Shown piece by piece: positions 1 to 7,482 of a stretch of 18,669 bases of DNA (positions are counted from its first letter, which is position 1; each line of letters begins with the position of its first letter). A program made the translations under genes and the position numbers. A model generated the notes under the pieces. The model saw only the letters and a program-made list of their open reading frames with translations. It was not told the origin of the DNA and did no database searches. This DNA comes from an uncultured Eubacteriales bacterium (lineage in GTDB: Bacteria > Bacillota > Clostridia > Oscillospirales > CAG-272): assembly GCA_902462015.1 (NCBI GenBank), contig CABPZV010000020.1:1-18669 (forward strand), written 5' to 3'.

Positions 1-891
1 ACGCCTGAGCAGGCAAGAATTATGCGCAGATATACAGATAAGGTGCTGATTTCTTACGATAATGACTCCGCCGGACAGTCGGCGGCCAAGAAGGCTTTTC
101 ACCTTCTTGGCGAGGCCGGAATTGACTGCCGGATACTGCAGATGAGCGGTGCTAAGGACCCCGACGAATATATAAGAAAGTTTGGCGCGGAAAGATTCCG
201 GAAGCTGTGTTCGGAGAGTCTTACTCAGTTCGATTATGTGTTTGGAAATATTGTGAAAAAATATGATTTTAATTTGGATTCTGAACGCATTAAGGCGGCG
301 TCAGAGACCGCAGAATATATTTCCGGTGTTCTGTCTGCAGTAGAAAGGGAAGTATATATAGGGAGAGCATCAGAAAAGCTTGGAATATCCGCTGATAACC
401 TGAGATCGGATATTGAGAGACTTCGGAGAATAAATTCTAAAAGGGAAAAATCGGATAAACAGGCGGAACTTGTAAGGAGTACTGCCGGATATGGAGATAG
501 AGTCAATCCTGATCGTATCAGAAATAGGAGTGCTTCATCGGCCGAGGAAGCGATTATCGGGATTATGCTTCTGTTGCCGGAGCAGATTAAATATGCGTCG
601 GAAGTTCTTGGATTAACACCGGAGGATTTTGTGACCTCTTTCGGACGTAAAGTGTATAAAGAGATTCTTGAGCTGTACCAAAAATCGGATGGATTTGACT
701 GGGGAATGCTTTCTGAGCATTTTAATCCCGATGAGATGAGCCGAATTGCCTCTATGAGGCAGGCGAGAATAAATCTCTGTAATAACAGCGAGGAGCTTTT
801 AAAGAAGTGCATTGACAGACTTCGTCTTGCGCATATAAACGATAAATCATTGGAGGATATTATAAATGAGAAAAGACAGGGTAGAAAATGA
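1..891 (+). CDS. dnaG: DNA primase DnaG, 3' part (5' end outside window)
   Basis: DnaG makes the short RNA primers for replication and docks on the replicative helicase through its C-terminal domain. The reading frame is open from the first base of the window, so the ATG at 22 is internal: residues TPEQARI precede it. The visible 296 codons begin inside the TOPRIM catalytic domain; SYDNDSAGQSA is the metal-binding acidic motif (family D-x-D...AG). The rest matches the RNA polymerase domain tail and the helical helicase-binding domain (from about the SSAEEAIIGIMLL segment to the end). The N-terminal zinc-binding domain would lie upstream, outside the window. The stop at 889-891 lies inside rpoD: the two genes overlap by 26 nt and are probably co-transcribed, the classic macromolecular-synthesis arrangement. 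The call is firm; only the 5' end is missing. Confidence 0.95.
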   Translation, partial: TPEQARIMRRYTDKVLISYDNDSAGQSAAKKAFHLLGEAGIDCRILQMSGAKDPDEYIRKFGAERFRKLCSESLTQFDYVFGNIVKKYDFNLDSERIKAASETAEYISGVLSAVEREVYIGRASEKLGISADNLRSDIERLRRINSKREKSDKQAELVRSTAGYGDRVNPDRIRNRSASSAEEAIIGIMLLLPEQIKYASEVLGLTPEDFVTSFGRKVYKEILELYQKSDGFDWGMLSEHFNPDEMSRIASMRQARINLCNNSEELLKKCIDRLRLAHINDKSLEDIINEKRQGRK

Positions 892-2386
892 AATAGAGCT
901 TGACGGCGACAGTGGGATTGGATCTGATAATGAAATGGGCATGGAAAATGAATACGATGATACAATGAATCAGGATGGCTCTGACTCTTTTGACGGAGAT
1001 CCCGGTGATGATTTTTACAGGTATGATGAGTCGGATGTGTCCGGGGATTGTATCGGAGCGGATGATGATGAAGAATATTATGATGACGATCATTCTGTAA
1101 AAGAAGTTTTGGATTCTACAGATTATATGAACTCTCTTGACAGCATTATCAATATAAGCGAGATTGCCGAAATTGCAGCAGGAAGCATTTCTGCTGGAAA
1201 TGGATCTTCCGTTAATTCTGAAACGGAGAGGAAAACTGAAGATGATGGAACAGAAAAAGATGCGCAGTCTGCCGGTACGAAAGAGGATTCAGACGGAGCT
1301 GTAAAAAAGGACAAGTTTCAGGTACTGATTGAAAAGGGAAAAGCAAAGGGATCCATCTCTCACGGTGAGATTATGGAAATTCTCGGAGACGATGATTACG
1401 ACATAGAGCAGATTGATAAGCTCTATGAGAATCTTGACAGTCTTGGAATTGAAGTGACTGACTATATAAATTCTCCTGACCTTGAAGAAATTGAAAGCGA
1501 AGTAGAACGCTATGAAAGCGCCGAGGACATGGAAAAGATGCTTGTCCAGGAAGGGCTGGCTATTGATGACCCGGTACGCATGTATCTGAAGGAGATCGGT
1601 AAGGTTCCGCTTTTGGACGCGGAAAAGGAACACGCGCTTGCAGAACGTATGGCGGCAGGTGATGTCCAGGCAAAATCAGAGCTTGTCGAGGCAAACCTGA
1701 GACTTGTTGTAAGTATTGCAAAGCGTTATGTAGGAAAAGGGATGTTTTTCCTGGATTTGATTCAGGAGGGAAATCTTGGCCTTATGAAAGCGGTTGACAA
1801 GTTTGATTATCATAAGGGATATAAGTTTTCCACATATGCGACATGGTGGATTCGCCAGGCGATTACCCGTGCGATTGCTGATCAGGCGAGAACTATCCGT
1901 ATCCCTGTTCATATGGTTGAGACTATTCACAAGGTGTCGAGGCTTAACCGTCAGTATCTTCAGGATCACGGTCGTGAGGCGACGCCGGATGAAATTGCTG
2001 AAATGATGAATATTAATCCGGATAAGGTAAGAGAGATCATGAAAATTTCGCTTGATCCGGTTTCGCTTGAGACTCCGATAGGTGAAGAGGAGGACAGTCA
2101 CTTGGGAGATTTTATAGAGGATGTGGATTCTCCGGCTCCGGCGGAGGCTGCGTCTTACACTCTTCTCAGGGAACAGCTTAACGAGGTTCTGCATACTCTG
2201 ACCCCTCGTGAGGAGCATGTTCTAAAACTTCGTTTCGGTCTTGATGACGGAAGAACCAGAACTCTTGAAGAGGTCGGAAAAGTCTTTAATATTACACGGG
2301 AGCGCATACGCCAGATTGAGGCAAAGGCTCTTCGCAAACTCCGTCATCCGAGCCGCTCAAAGAGACTTAAGGATTATCTTGACTGA
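866..2386 (+). CDS. rpoD: RNA polymerase primary sigma factor RpoD (SigA)
   Basis: This is the housekeeping sigma factor that directs core RNA polymerase to -35/-10 promoters. The protein is 506 aa. Residues 1-150 are an extended acidic segment: about 30 of the first 78 residues are Asp or Glu. Residues about 151-205 (KFQVLIEKGKAKGSIS onward) resemble sigma region 1.1. Region 1.2 starts near 235 (DDPVRMYLKEIGKVPLL). Region 2 follows from about 284, with AKRYVGKGMFFLDLIQEGN and the -10-reading/melting stretch YKFSTYATWWIRQAI. Region 4.2, the -35 helix-turn-helix, lies near 463-505 (TLEEVGKVFNITRERIRQIE). The start at 866 has GGAGG at 852-856, nine bases upstream and inside dnaG. Firmicute SigA proteins are usually nearer 360-400 aa; the excess is the acidic N-terminus. 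Confidence 0.97.
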   Translation: MRKDRVENEIELDGDSGIGSDNEMGMENEYDDTMNQDGSDSFDGDPGDDFYRYDESDVSGDCIGADDDEEYYDDDHSVKEVLDSTDYMNSLDSIINISEIAEIAAGSISAGNGSSVNSETERKTEDDGTEKDAQSAGTKEDSDGAVKKDKFQVLIEKGKAKGSISHGEIMEILGDDDYDIEQIDKLYENLDSLGIEVTDYINSPDLEEIESEVERYESAEDMEKMLVQEGLAIDDPVRMYLKEIGKVPLLDAEKEHALAERMAAGDVQAKSELVEANLRLVVSIAKRYVGKGMFFLDLIQEGNLGLMKAVDKFDYHKGYKFSTYATWWIRQAITRAIADQARTIRIPVHMVETIHKVSRLNRQYLQDHGREATPDEIAEMMNINPDKVREIMKISLDPVSLETPIGEEEDSHLGDFIEDVDSPAPAEAASYTLLREQLNEVLHTLTPREEHVLKLRFGLDDGRTRTLEEVGKVFNITRERIRQIEAKALRKLRHPSRSKRLKDYLD

Positions 2387-2428
2387 TCCCATGAAAAGTT
2401 ATGACAAAAATCGTTAATTATTTTCATC

Positions 2429-2457
2429 TTGACATAATAAACTAACAGGTGTAAAAT
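2429..2457 (+). promoter_or_regulatory. Promoter for the lipoprotein gene (TTGACA-17-TAAAAT)
   Basis: TTGACA at 2429-2434 and TAAAAT at 2452-2457 are separated by exactly 17 bases, in the 154-nt gap after rpoD. A short dyad (ACTGT at 2462-2466, ACAGT at 2477-2481) covers the expected transcription start and could be an operator. Transcription would start near 2464, leaving a leader of about 75 nt. Confidence 0.7.
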
Positions 2458-2540
2458 AAATACTGTGTTATTATAAACAGTGTAAACCGGCTGGCGGTTC
2501 TTGTTTATTTTTTCTGTTAAACTATAGGAGGATACCCCTA

Positions 2541-4388
2541 ATGAAAAAAAGATTGCTCAGTGTGCTTGTGTGTGCGTTCATTCTTGTTCCGGTTTTTCTA
2601 ACAGGCTGTTCTGAAACGGATGAGACACTTAATGTGGAACAGACCAAGGCAAGCGCGATGACACTTACCCTATATTCTATTGTTGAGGACGGTACAACTG
2701 ATACTGCAATTAAGGCAGTTCAGAATGCACTCAATGATATAACTGAGAATACGCTTAATACACATGTGATACTTAAGTTCTACACAGCCGCTGAATATGA
2801 GAAAGTTTTGAACAGCAAGATCAATGAAATACAGGCAGATATGGAGCTTCAGCAGCGGCTTAAGGATGCTGCCGAAATCGCCAGAAAGGCTGCAAGGACG
2901 GCTGGATATTCAATCGCATCTAAAACGGAGACAACTGCTGCAGTAAGCGGTGATGAAACCGCGGCTGTCAGCGTAAAAGCGGATGAAACTCAGATTAATG
3001 AGTACGGAATTGCCGATACAGTTTATCCTGCGGAAATAGACGGTCAGATGGATATCTTTCTTATCAATAGTTCCGAGCTATATATGGATCTTATAGACAA
3101 AGGAATTCTTTCGGCCCTTGAGGGCGAGCTTGCCGGAAATTCAAAGAAGCTGAATAACTATATCTATCCTTCACTTTTAAATTCTGCAAGTGTAGACGGA
3201 CATACATATGCAATTCCAAATAACCATATGGTCGGAGAATATACATATATGCTTGTCAATAAGGCAGTGGCATCGAAATACGGATATGACGGTTCATCTC
3301 TGGCAACGGCTGCCGATCTTTACGATTCAGGTTTTATAAACAGTGTTGCCTCCGGTGAAGGTGCCGGAACTGTTCTTATGCTCAATGATCCCGAATGCAC
3401 AATAGACTATGCAACAGGCGATGAGGGATTGCTTGGAACATATGTTACCGTTCCAATGTCTACAACAGTAACCTCTTATCCTCCGGAAATTATATTTGGT
3501 ATTCCTACATACCAGAGTATTCTCTGCATGAAAAATCAGTATAAGAATTCAATAGTTTACGGAGAAATGGAAGATTATGCAGACCGTACGATTGCGACTG
3601 CGTTTCTCAGCGGTTCGTATGCAGATATGCAGAAATACAATGACGATTATTATGTAAGTGTTGTAAAGGCTCCTACCTATTCAATGAATGATGTATGCAA
3701 GAGTATGTATGCCGTAAGCGCTTACTCGGTTAATGTTTCCAGAAGCATGGAGATTATCAGCCTTTTAACAACCGAGCCGGAGGTTGTGAATCTTCTTGCA
3801 TACGGTGTGGAAAATGTGAACTATATAAAGCGTGACAACAGTGACGTTGTTGAGCTTCTGAGCAAGGAAGACAGCGGAGACAATTATTACAGAATGAATC
3901 CGGATTATGCCGGAAATCAGTATAAGAAGAGTCTTACTTCCGATGCCGCTGAATTTGAAGTTGCAATAGCTGCTGACAATTGGGCTGCTGCGAAATCGCA
4001 GAATCTCGCGTCTGTACTGCTTCCTTACTCTAACTTTAAAATTGATACCACAATGAAACCCGAGTATGTTGCAGTTGAAACATCTTCAGACGATGATGAT
4101 GACGAGACGGATGATGTAACAACGAGTGCTCCGGAAACAGTTGAACCGAAAGAATATATGCCGGTTGCGGATATGCTTGCTGGGCTTGATGCACTTTATA
4201 TTAAGTGTATGAATGATATTGACAACTACAGCGGAACTGATCCGGATACTGGTGCTTCGATGTCGATGTCTGATTATCTTGATGCACTAACCGAGCGATT
4301 GGCAGAAAACGAATATGTAAGTCAGGCTCTTGATGTATGTAATACTGCATCTATAACAAATCAGTATACAGCATATATCGGTGGCTGA
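2541..4388 (+). CDS. Lipoprotein, probable extracellular solute-binding protein
   Basis: The product is 615 aa. It starts with a lipoprotein signal peptide: charged MKKR, a hydrophobic core and the lipobox LTGC with Cys23 as the lipidated residue, so the protein is anchored outside the cell. The body resembles family 1 ABC solute-binding proteins: an LTLYSIVEDGT beta strand after the linker, a helix with AVQNALNDI, then DIFLINSSELYMDLIDKGILSAL and HTYAIPNNHMVGEYTYMLVNK. Two low-complexity stretches stand out: a Thr/Ala/Glu-rich insert near residues 125-155 and an acidic linker (SSDDDDDETDD) near 515-525, followed by a C-terminal helical region. No permease or ATPase genes lie next to it, so substrate and partners are unknown. 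AGGAGG at 2526-2531 supports the start. Its own promoter and terminator make it a single-gene unit. Confidence 0.8.
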   Translation: MKKRLLSVLVCAFILVPVFLTGCSETDETLNVEQTKASAMTLTLYSIVEDGTTDTAIKAVQNALNDITENTLNTHVILKFYTAAEYEKVLNSKINEIQADMELQQRLKDAAEIARKAARTAGYSIASKTETTAAVSGDETAAVSVKADETQINEYGIADTVYPAEIDGQMDIFLINSSELYMDLIDKGILSALEGELAGNSKKLNNYIYPSLLNSASVDGHTYAIPNNHMVGEYTYMLVNKAVASKYGYDGSSLATAADLYDSGFINSVASGEGAGTVLMLNDPECTIDYATGDEGLLGTYVTVPMSTTVTSYPPEIIFGIPTYQSILCMKNQYKNSIVYGEMEDYADRTIATAFLSGSYADMQKYNDDYYVSVVKAPTYSMNDVCKSMYAVSAYSVNVSRSMEIISLLTTEPEVVNLLAYGVENVNYIKRDNSDVVELLSKEDSGDNYYRMNPDYAGNQYKKSLTSDAAEFEVAIAADNWAAAKSQNLASVLLPYSNFKIDTTMKPEYVAVETSSDDDDDETDDVTTSAPETVEPKEYMPVADMLAGLDALYIKCMNDIDNYSGTDPDTGASMSMSDYLDALTERLAENEYVSQALDVCNTASITNQYTAYIGG

Positions 4389-4398
4389 GTAAATAGAA

Positions 4399-4444
4399 AA
4401 ACTCCGCAGAGATTGGTATGATCCCTGCGGAGTTCTTTTATTTA
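4399..4444 (+). terminator. Intrinsic terminator after the lipoprotein gene
   Basis: A perfect 10-bp stem, AACTCCGCAG (4400-4409) with CTGCGGAGTT (4425-4434), encloses a 15-nt loop and is followed by CTTTTATTT. It lies 11 nt after the lipoprotein stop codon. Confidence 0.9.
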
Positions 4445-4471
4445 ACTAAAATCAAGTGTTTGTTATATCTT

Positions 4472-4705
4472 GAGCGTTAACTCTCAAGACCGGAGGTTGC
4501 CGGGCAGAGGAAAAACGCGGATATAACCTAACGCAGATGCCCCCCGCCTTCTAAGGCGGTCGCCTCCTAAGGCGGCGGGGGCCACTTCAAGGTTTCAGTG
4601 GGAGTTATAATCTCCCACTGAAACCCTGAGGAGCTAACGCTCTCTGCGTAGGTTGCAATCGTTCGCAAGCTTTGCTCTTTGCGAGCAAAGCAGGAGCGTT
4701 GCTCC
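4472..4705. repeat. Multi-hairpin GC-rich intergenic element
   Basis: This gap between two convergent genes has no credible ORF but is packed with complementary segments. An outer stem pairs AACCTAACGCAGA (4525-4537) with TCTGCGTAGGTT (4643-4654), with one bulge. GAGCGTTAACTC (4472-4483) can pair with GAGCTAACGCTC (4630-4641). Inside lie a CCCCCGCC/GGCGGGGG arm pair (about 4541-4580) holding two small GCCTT/AAGGC-type hairpins, and a perfect 14-bp hairpin with GGTTTCAGTGGGAG (4591-4604), loop TTATAAT, and CTCCCACTGAAACC (4612-4625). After it come GCTTTGCTC/GAGCAAAGC (4669-4691) and GGAGC-GTT-GCTCC (4693-4705). Its composition is much richer in G+C than its surroundings. It may be a palindromic intergenic repeat family or a structured RNA; the sequence alone does not decide. 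Confidence 0.6.
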
Positions 4706-4716
4706 GATTTAAAAAC

Positions 4717-5583
4717 TTATATTTGCTTCAATATTTCTCCAATGTCAGCATTTATACATATTGACTTTTTCTGTATCTCGTTGGGGACGATGGATTCATT
4801 CAGGTTTATGCATATATAGGCAGCGCTCGGCCATTCATTAGTCATATGCCAGAAGTTAAATTTAATTATTCCCGGAGTGTTCATGCCTACACCTAACTCA
4901 AGGAATACAATTTTTGAGCTATTATATTTCTTTAAAAATTCTGAATAGCGTTCGGCCGCGGCGTTCCATCCTGAATCCTGAACAAATGTTTCATCACATC
5001 TCAAATTCATTGACATGGGTTTTCCGCACTTTGGGCATAGAGGAATAAGCTCTGTGGGTATTTTCATATCTTTTTGATTTGCTACCATCTTACGGATAGC
5101 ATCTTCGTTGCTGTAGGTGGAATTATGGCAGGGCTGACTGCATTGAAATAGCCCGTAGTCACCTTGTGTATAAAATAGTCTTTGCTTATCAAAACCTGCT
5201 TTTTGAAATTGATGGTCTACGTTTGTAGTAAGTACAAAATAATTTTTATTTTTTACAATTTCAAACAGCATTTTGTACAGGCCGTTCGTTGTTTCTGCAT
5301 ATCGGTTGATATAAACAAACCTCGACCAAAACGCCCAATATTCTAAACGATTTTCAAACTGATAAAATCCTCCTGAATACATGTCTGAAAAATGATACTT
5401 TTCAATGAAGTCAGAAAAGTTGTTTTCAAAGCGTGCTCCTGAATAGGTTAAACCGGCGGAAGCGGAAAGACCTGCTCCGGCGCCTATAATTACTGCATCG
5501 GACTCACATAAAAGTGTTCTGATTTTATTGACGTCATCCAAGAAGCTGTTTGTAGATGTCATAATCTTTCTGTTTGAATACAT
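4717..5583 (-). CDS. Class M sirtuin (SirTM), probable protein ADP-ribosyltransferase
   Basis: The product is a 288-aa SIR2-fold protein. The NAD-binding motif GAGAGLSASAG is at residues 34-44, TTNVDHQFQKAGFD at 119-132, and a four-Cys zinc site at C148, C152, C183 and C186 (CPKCGKPM). At the usual catalytic His position it has Gln140 (YTQGDYGLF). That Gln and the ELGVGMNTPGIIKF segment near 230 are hallmarks of macrodomain-linked class M sirtuins, which ADP-ribosylate proteins rather than deacetylate them. The start is set by AAAGGTGA about 7 nt upstream of 5583, inside the 3' end of the macrodomain gene (50-nt overlap), so the two are translationally linked. In characterised pathogens the target is a GcvH-like protein lipoylated by LplA2; neither gene is in this window, so the substrate here is unknown. 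No U-rich terminator is evident after it. Confidence 0.9.
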   Translation of the reverse strand: MYSNRKIMTSTNSFLDDVNKIRTLLCESDAVIIGAGAGLSASAGLTYSGARFENNFSDFIEKYHFSDMYSGGFYQFENRLEYWAFWSRFVYINRYAETTNGLYKMLFEIVKNKNYFVLTTNVDHQFQKAGFDKQRLFYTQGDYGLFQCSQPCHNSTYSNEDAIRKMVANQKDMKIPTELIPLCPKCGKPMSMNLRCDETFVQDSGWNAAAERYSEFLKKYNSSKIVFLELGVGMNTPGIIKFNFWHMTNEWPSAAYICINLNESIVPNEIQKKSICINADIGEILKQI

Positions 5584-6304
5584 TAAAAATCACCTTTATT
5601 TGGCTGTTTGTTTTTAAAAAATCGGTAACGGTCTGTATTGCAATTTCGGCTGCAATTTTATTCGGAAAATGAAATTCTCCGGTTGATATGCAGCAGAATG
5701 CAATGCTTTTAAGATGGTATTCTAAAGCAAGCTTTAAGCAAGATTTATAGCATTCGGCTAATTGAATGCAATGTGTTTTCGTAACCTGTCCTGATACGAA
5801 GGGACCGACAGTGTGCAGTATATAACTGCATGGCAAATTGTATGCAGGGGTAATTTTTGCTCTTCCTGTCGGTTCATCGTATCCTTGTTCGGTCATAATT
5901 TTATTGCATTCCAGGCGAAGCTGGACGCCGCTGATACTGTGAATGATATTATCAATGCAGGAATGGCAAGGAATGAAGCAGCCTAACAAGCCGCTGTTAG
6001 CGGCGTTTACTATTGCGTCTGTCTTTAATGTTGTAATGTCTCCCTGCCAGAGATAAATTCCTTTCTTTATAGGGTTTAAGTCAGAAAGTGAGGTTATACC
6101 TTTTTGTCTTACCTCCGCTTGCAGATAAGCGTTTTGCAATTCAAGAAATTTGTTGCTTACAGGCTTTGGCCTGCGAATATTGAATAGTGACCGAAGTAAT
6201 TTTTTTTGCTCCGGTTCATTTTGTGGAATAACAATGTCAAGGTATTCCGGATGTTCCTTAATTAACTCCTTAATTAAAATTATTCTTCTGTCAGTCTGCG
6301 TCAT
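5534..6304 (-). CDS. Zinc-dependent macrodomain protein, probable ADP-ribosyl hydrolase
   Basis: The protein is 256 aa, with a helical N-terminal extension (about 1-80) and a macrodomain (about 82-256). Diagnostic motifs are WQGDITTLKTDAIVNAANSG at 86-105, then LGCFIPCHSCIDNIIH with Cys109, His114 and Cys116, which fit the Cys-His-Cys zinc site of the Zn-macro subgroup, and later GYDEPTGRAKITPAYNLP and LHTVGPFV. Members of this family remove ADP-ribose placed by the partner SirTM, which gives a reversible modification cycle. The gene lies directly upstream of the sirtuin and overlaps it by 50 nt. The ATG at 6304 is the first in frame, but its Shine-Dalgarno-like AAAGG is about 13 nt away, longer than usual. 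The start is therefore less certain than the function. Confidence 0.9.
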   Translation of the reverse strand: MTQTDRRIILIKELIKEHPEYLDIVIPQNEPEQKKLLRSLFNIRRPKPVSNKFLELQNAYLQAEVRQKGITSLSDLNPIKKGIYLWQGDITTLKTDAIVNAANSGLLGCFIPCHSCIDNIIHSISGVQLRLECNKIMTEQGYDEPTGRAKITPAYNLPCSYILHTVGPFVSGQVTKTHCIQLAECYKSCLKLALEYHLKSIAFCCISTGEFHFPNKIAAEIAIQTVTDFLKTNSQIKVIFNVFKQKDYDIYKQLLG

Positions 6305-6407
6305 TTCAGTTTGTATACCTTTCTTTATATATGAGCGGCGTACTCAAAAAAGCTTTTAGCACTATTGCTTTAGTTTATTTGCATTTATGATGCAGTTAAA
6401 CTTCAGA

Positions 6408-7199
6408 TTATGAAAAGAAGTAGCCTGCTGTCATGTCAAGATAATTTTGCCCGCTGTATTTTGGATATTGTTTCTGAACTTCCGCCTTAAAGCTGTTCGC
6501 ATTTGAACAGTTAGCCGAAATTTTTTTCAGATTTTCAAGATAAGCAATTTTTGTTTCAGCGTCCTTTAAATCCTCCGGAGTATAATGAGAGGTAAGAATC
6601 AGATCATAGCCATTCAAGATGTAACCGCGGAGCTGTGCAATAATTGCGTCAGCGTGATTAGCACCTGCTACAATAGAATGACAGTCATGCCCAAGCATAT
6701 GAGTATAAACTGCGTTGATTTCAGGAATGACAACATCAAAAGCTTCTTTGGTCTGGTTTATAATGAATTTTATACCGCCGATTGTTATTTCTCCCTCACG
6801 TATAATATCGGTAATTTTATGAACTGAGTTATCAAAGTCTGCTCCGAATGCTGACGTAAAATTGTCAATCAGTGCTTTGCCGCCTCCGTTTGCTGAGTAG
6901 TCCGCTGCATTTTGTGTTGCATACTTTGGAACTTTCGGCATGAAAGATGCACCTGCGCCATGGTAAGATATGAGCATACCCTTTACTTCGGTGTTTTTGA
7001 GATAGTCTGTAAGCTCTTCGCAGTTGTCAAAAAAGCAAGGAGATTCAATAATAACGGCTTTACCGTTCTTTTCAATTATGAAAACCTCATCATCGATAAA
7101 ATCATTGGTTTTATAAGCATGAAGTTTCATTGTACCAAAATCATAAATATTGATTTCACCCTTATTCAGTTTGATAGATTTAAAAGTATTCTTGTTCAT
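6408..7199 (-). CDS. Degenerate metallo-beta-lactamase-fold protein
   Basis: The product is 263 aa with no signal peptide. The layout fits the MBL superfamily: an N-terminal beta-rich part (INIYDFGTMKLHAYKTND), EVFIIEKNGKAVIIESPCF, a strand ending LISYHGAGASFMP where the family carries HxHxDH, a later THMLGHDCHS, and DLILTSHYTPED near the end. The full HxHxDH signature is absent, so metal binding and hydrolase activity are doubtful. The stop lies 103 nt before the macrodomain gene on the same strand with no clear terminator between, so it may lead that operon. The start at 7199 has only a weak AGG about 12 nt upstream; a GAAAGGAAG further upstream is too far to serve it. The fold assignment is moderately sure and the function unknown. 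Confidence 0.6.
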   Translation of the reverse strand: MNKNTFKSIKLNKGEINIYDFGTMKLHAYKTNDFIDDEVFIIEKNGKAVIIESPCFFDNCEELTDYLKNTEVKGMLISYHGAGASFMPKVPKYATQNAADYSANGGGKALIDNFTSAFGADFDNSVHKITDIIREGEITIGGIKFIINQTKEAFDVVIPEINAVYTHMLGHDCHSIVAGANHADAIIAQLRGYILNGYDLILTSHYTPEDLKDAETKIAYLENLKKISANCSNANSFKAEVQKQYPKYSGQNYLDMTAGYFFS

Positions 7200-7290
7200 A
7201 ACAATAACCGTGCCTGTATGTTTAAGGCTTCCTTTCTGTAAATGTAAATATGTCCTTGCTGCCGGACATTTTTATTTTCTGAATACACTG

Positions 7291-7320
7291 TAAGCTTTGT
7301 AACGGCCGTTTTTAAGCTTA
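7291..7320. promoter_or_regulatory. 30-bp palindrome at the transcription start of the MBL-fold gene
   Basis: Outer arms TAAGCTT (7291-7297) and AAGCTTA (7314-7320) enclose the self-complementary core AACGGCCGTT (7301-7310), with symmetric 3-nt unpaired spacers. The structure is exactly symmetric about 7305/7306. It covers roughly +1 to +30 of the transcript predicted from the promoter at 7328-7356, a typical repressor-operator position. It could equally be a 5' mRNA hairpin. Confidence 0.55.
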
Positions 7321-7327
7321 TGTATGC

Positions 7328-7356
7328 ATTATAATAGATTAATTTTTGTTTGTAAA
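7328..7356 (-). promoter_or_regulatory. Promoter for the MBL-fold/macrodomain/sirtuin block (TTTACA-17-TATAAT)
   Basis: Read on the minus strand, TTTACA (7356-7351) and TATAAT (7333-7328) have 17 bases between them. Transcription would begin near 7321 and run into the MBL-fold gene after a leader of about 120 nt. Confidence 0.75.
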
Positions 7357-7377
7357 GTAGGCACTTTTTTGTGCTGT

Positions 7378-7427
7378 AGTTACCTGATAGAAACTAATGG
7401 GCGGTAACTGTGAGGAAACTAATGAGC
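7378..7427. repeat. Control-region repeats between divergent promoters
   Basis: GAAACTAATGGGC (7390-7402) and GAAACTAATGAGC (7415-7427) are near-identical direct repeats 25 bp apart. An inverted pair, AGTTACC (7378-7384) and GGTAACT (7403-7409), overlaps them. Both lie between the leftward promoter at 7328-7356 and the rightward promoter at 7483-7511, the usual place for a regulator that controls both directions. Confidence 0.45.
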
Positions 7428-7482
7428 AGCGTCAAGGCTTTTAGCTTCTTTCAATAATAAAAAAAATTTATTGTAGTAAATA

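Noticed and set aside
234..965. Long minus-strand open frame opposite dnaG
   Set aside because: It is the antisense shadow of a clear DnaG sequence, has no ribosome site, and its translation has no recognisable motif.
1676..2218. Minus-strand 180-codon frame inside rpoD
   Set aside because: It lies wholly opposite conserved sigma regions 2 to 4 and reads as low-quality Arg/Leu/Ser-rich sequence.
7251..7281. ATGTCC/GGACAT hairpin followed by TTTTTATTTTC as a rightward terminator
   Set aside because: No rightward gene precedes it; the 6-bp stem is weak and it lies in the leader of the leftward transcript.
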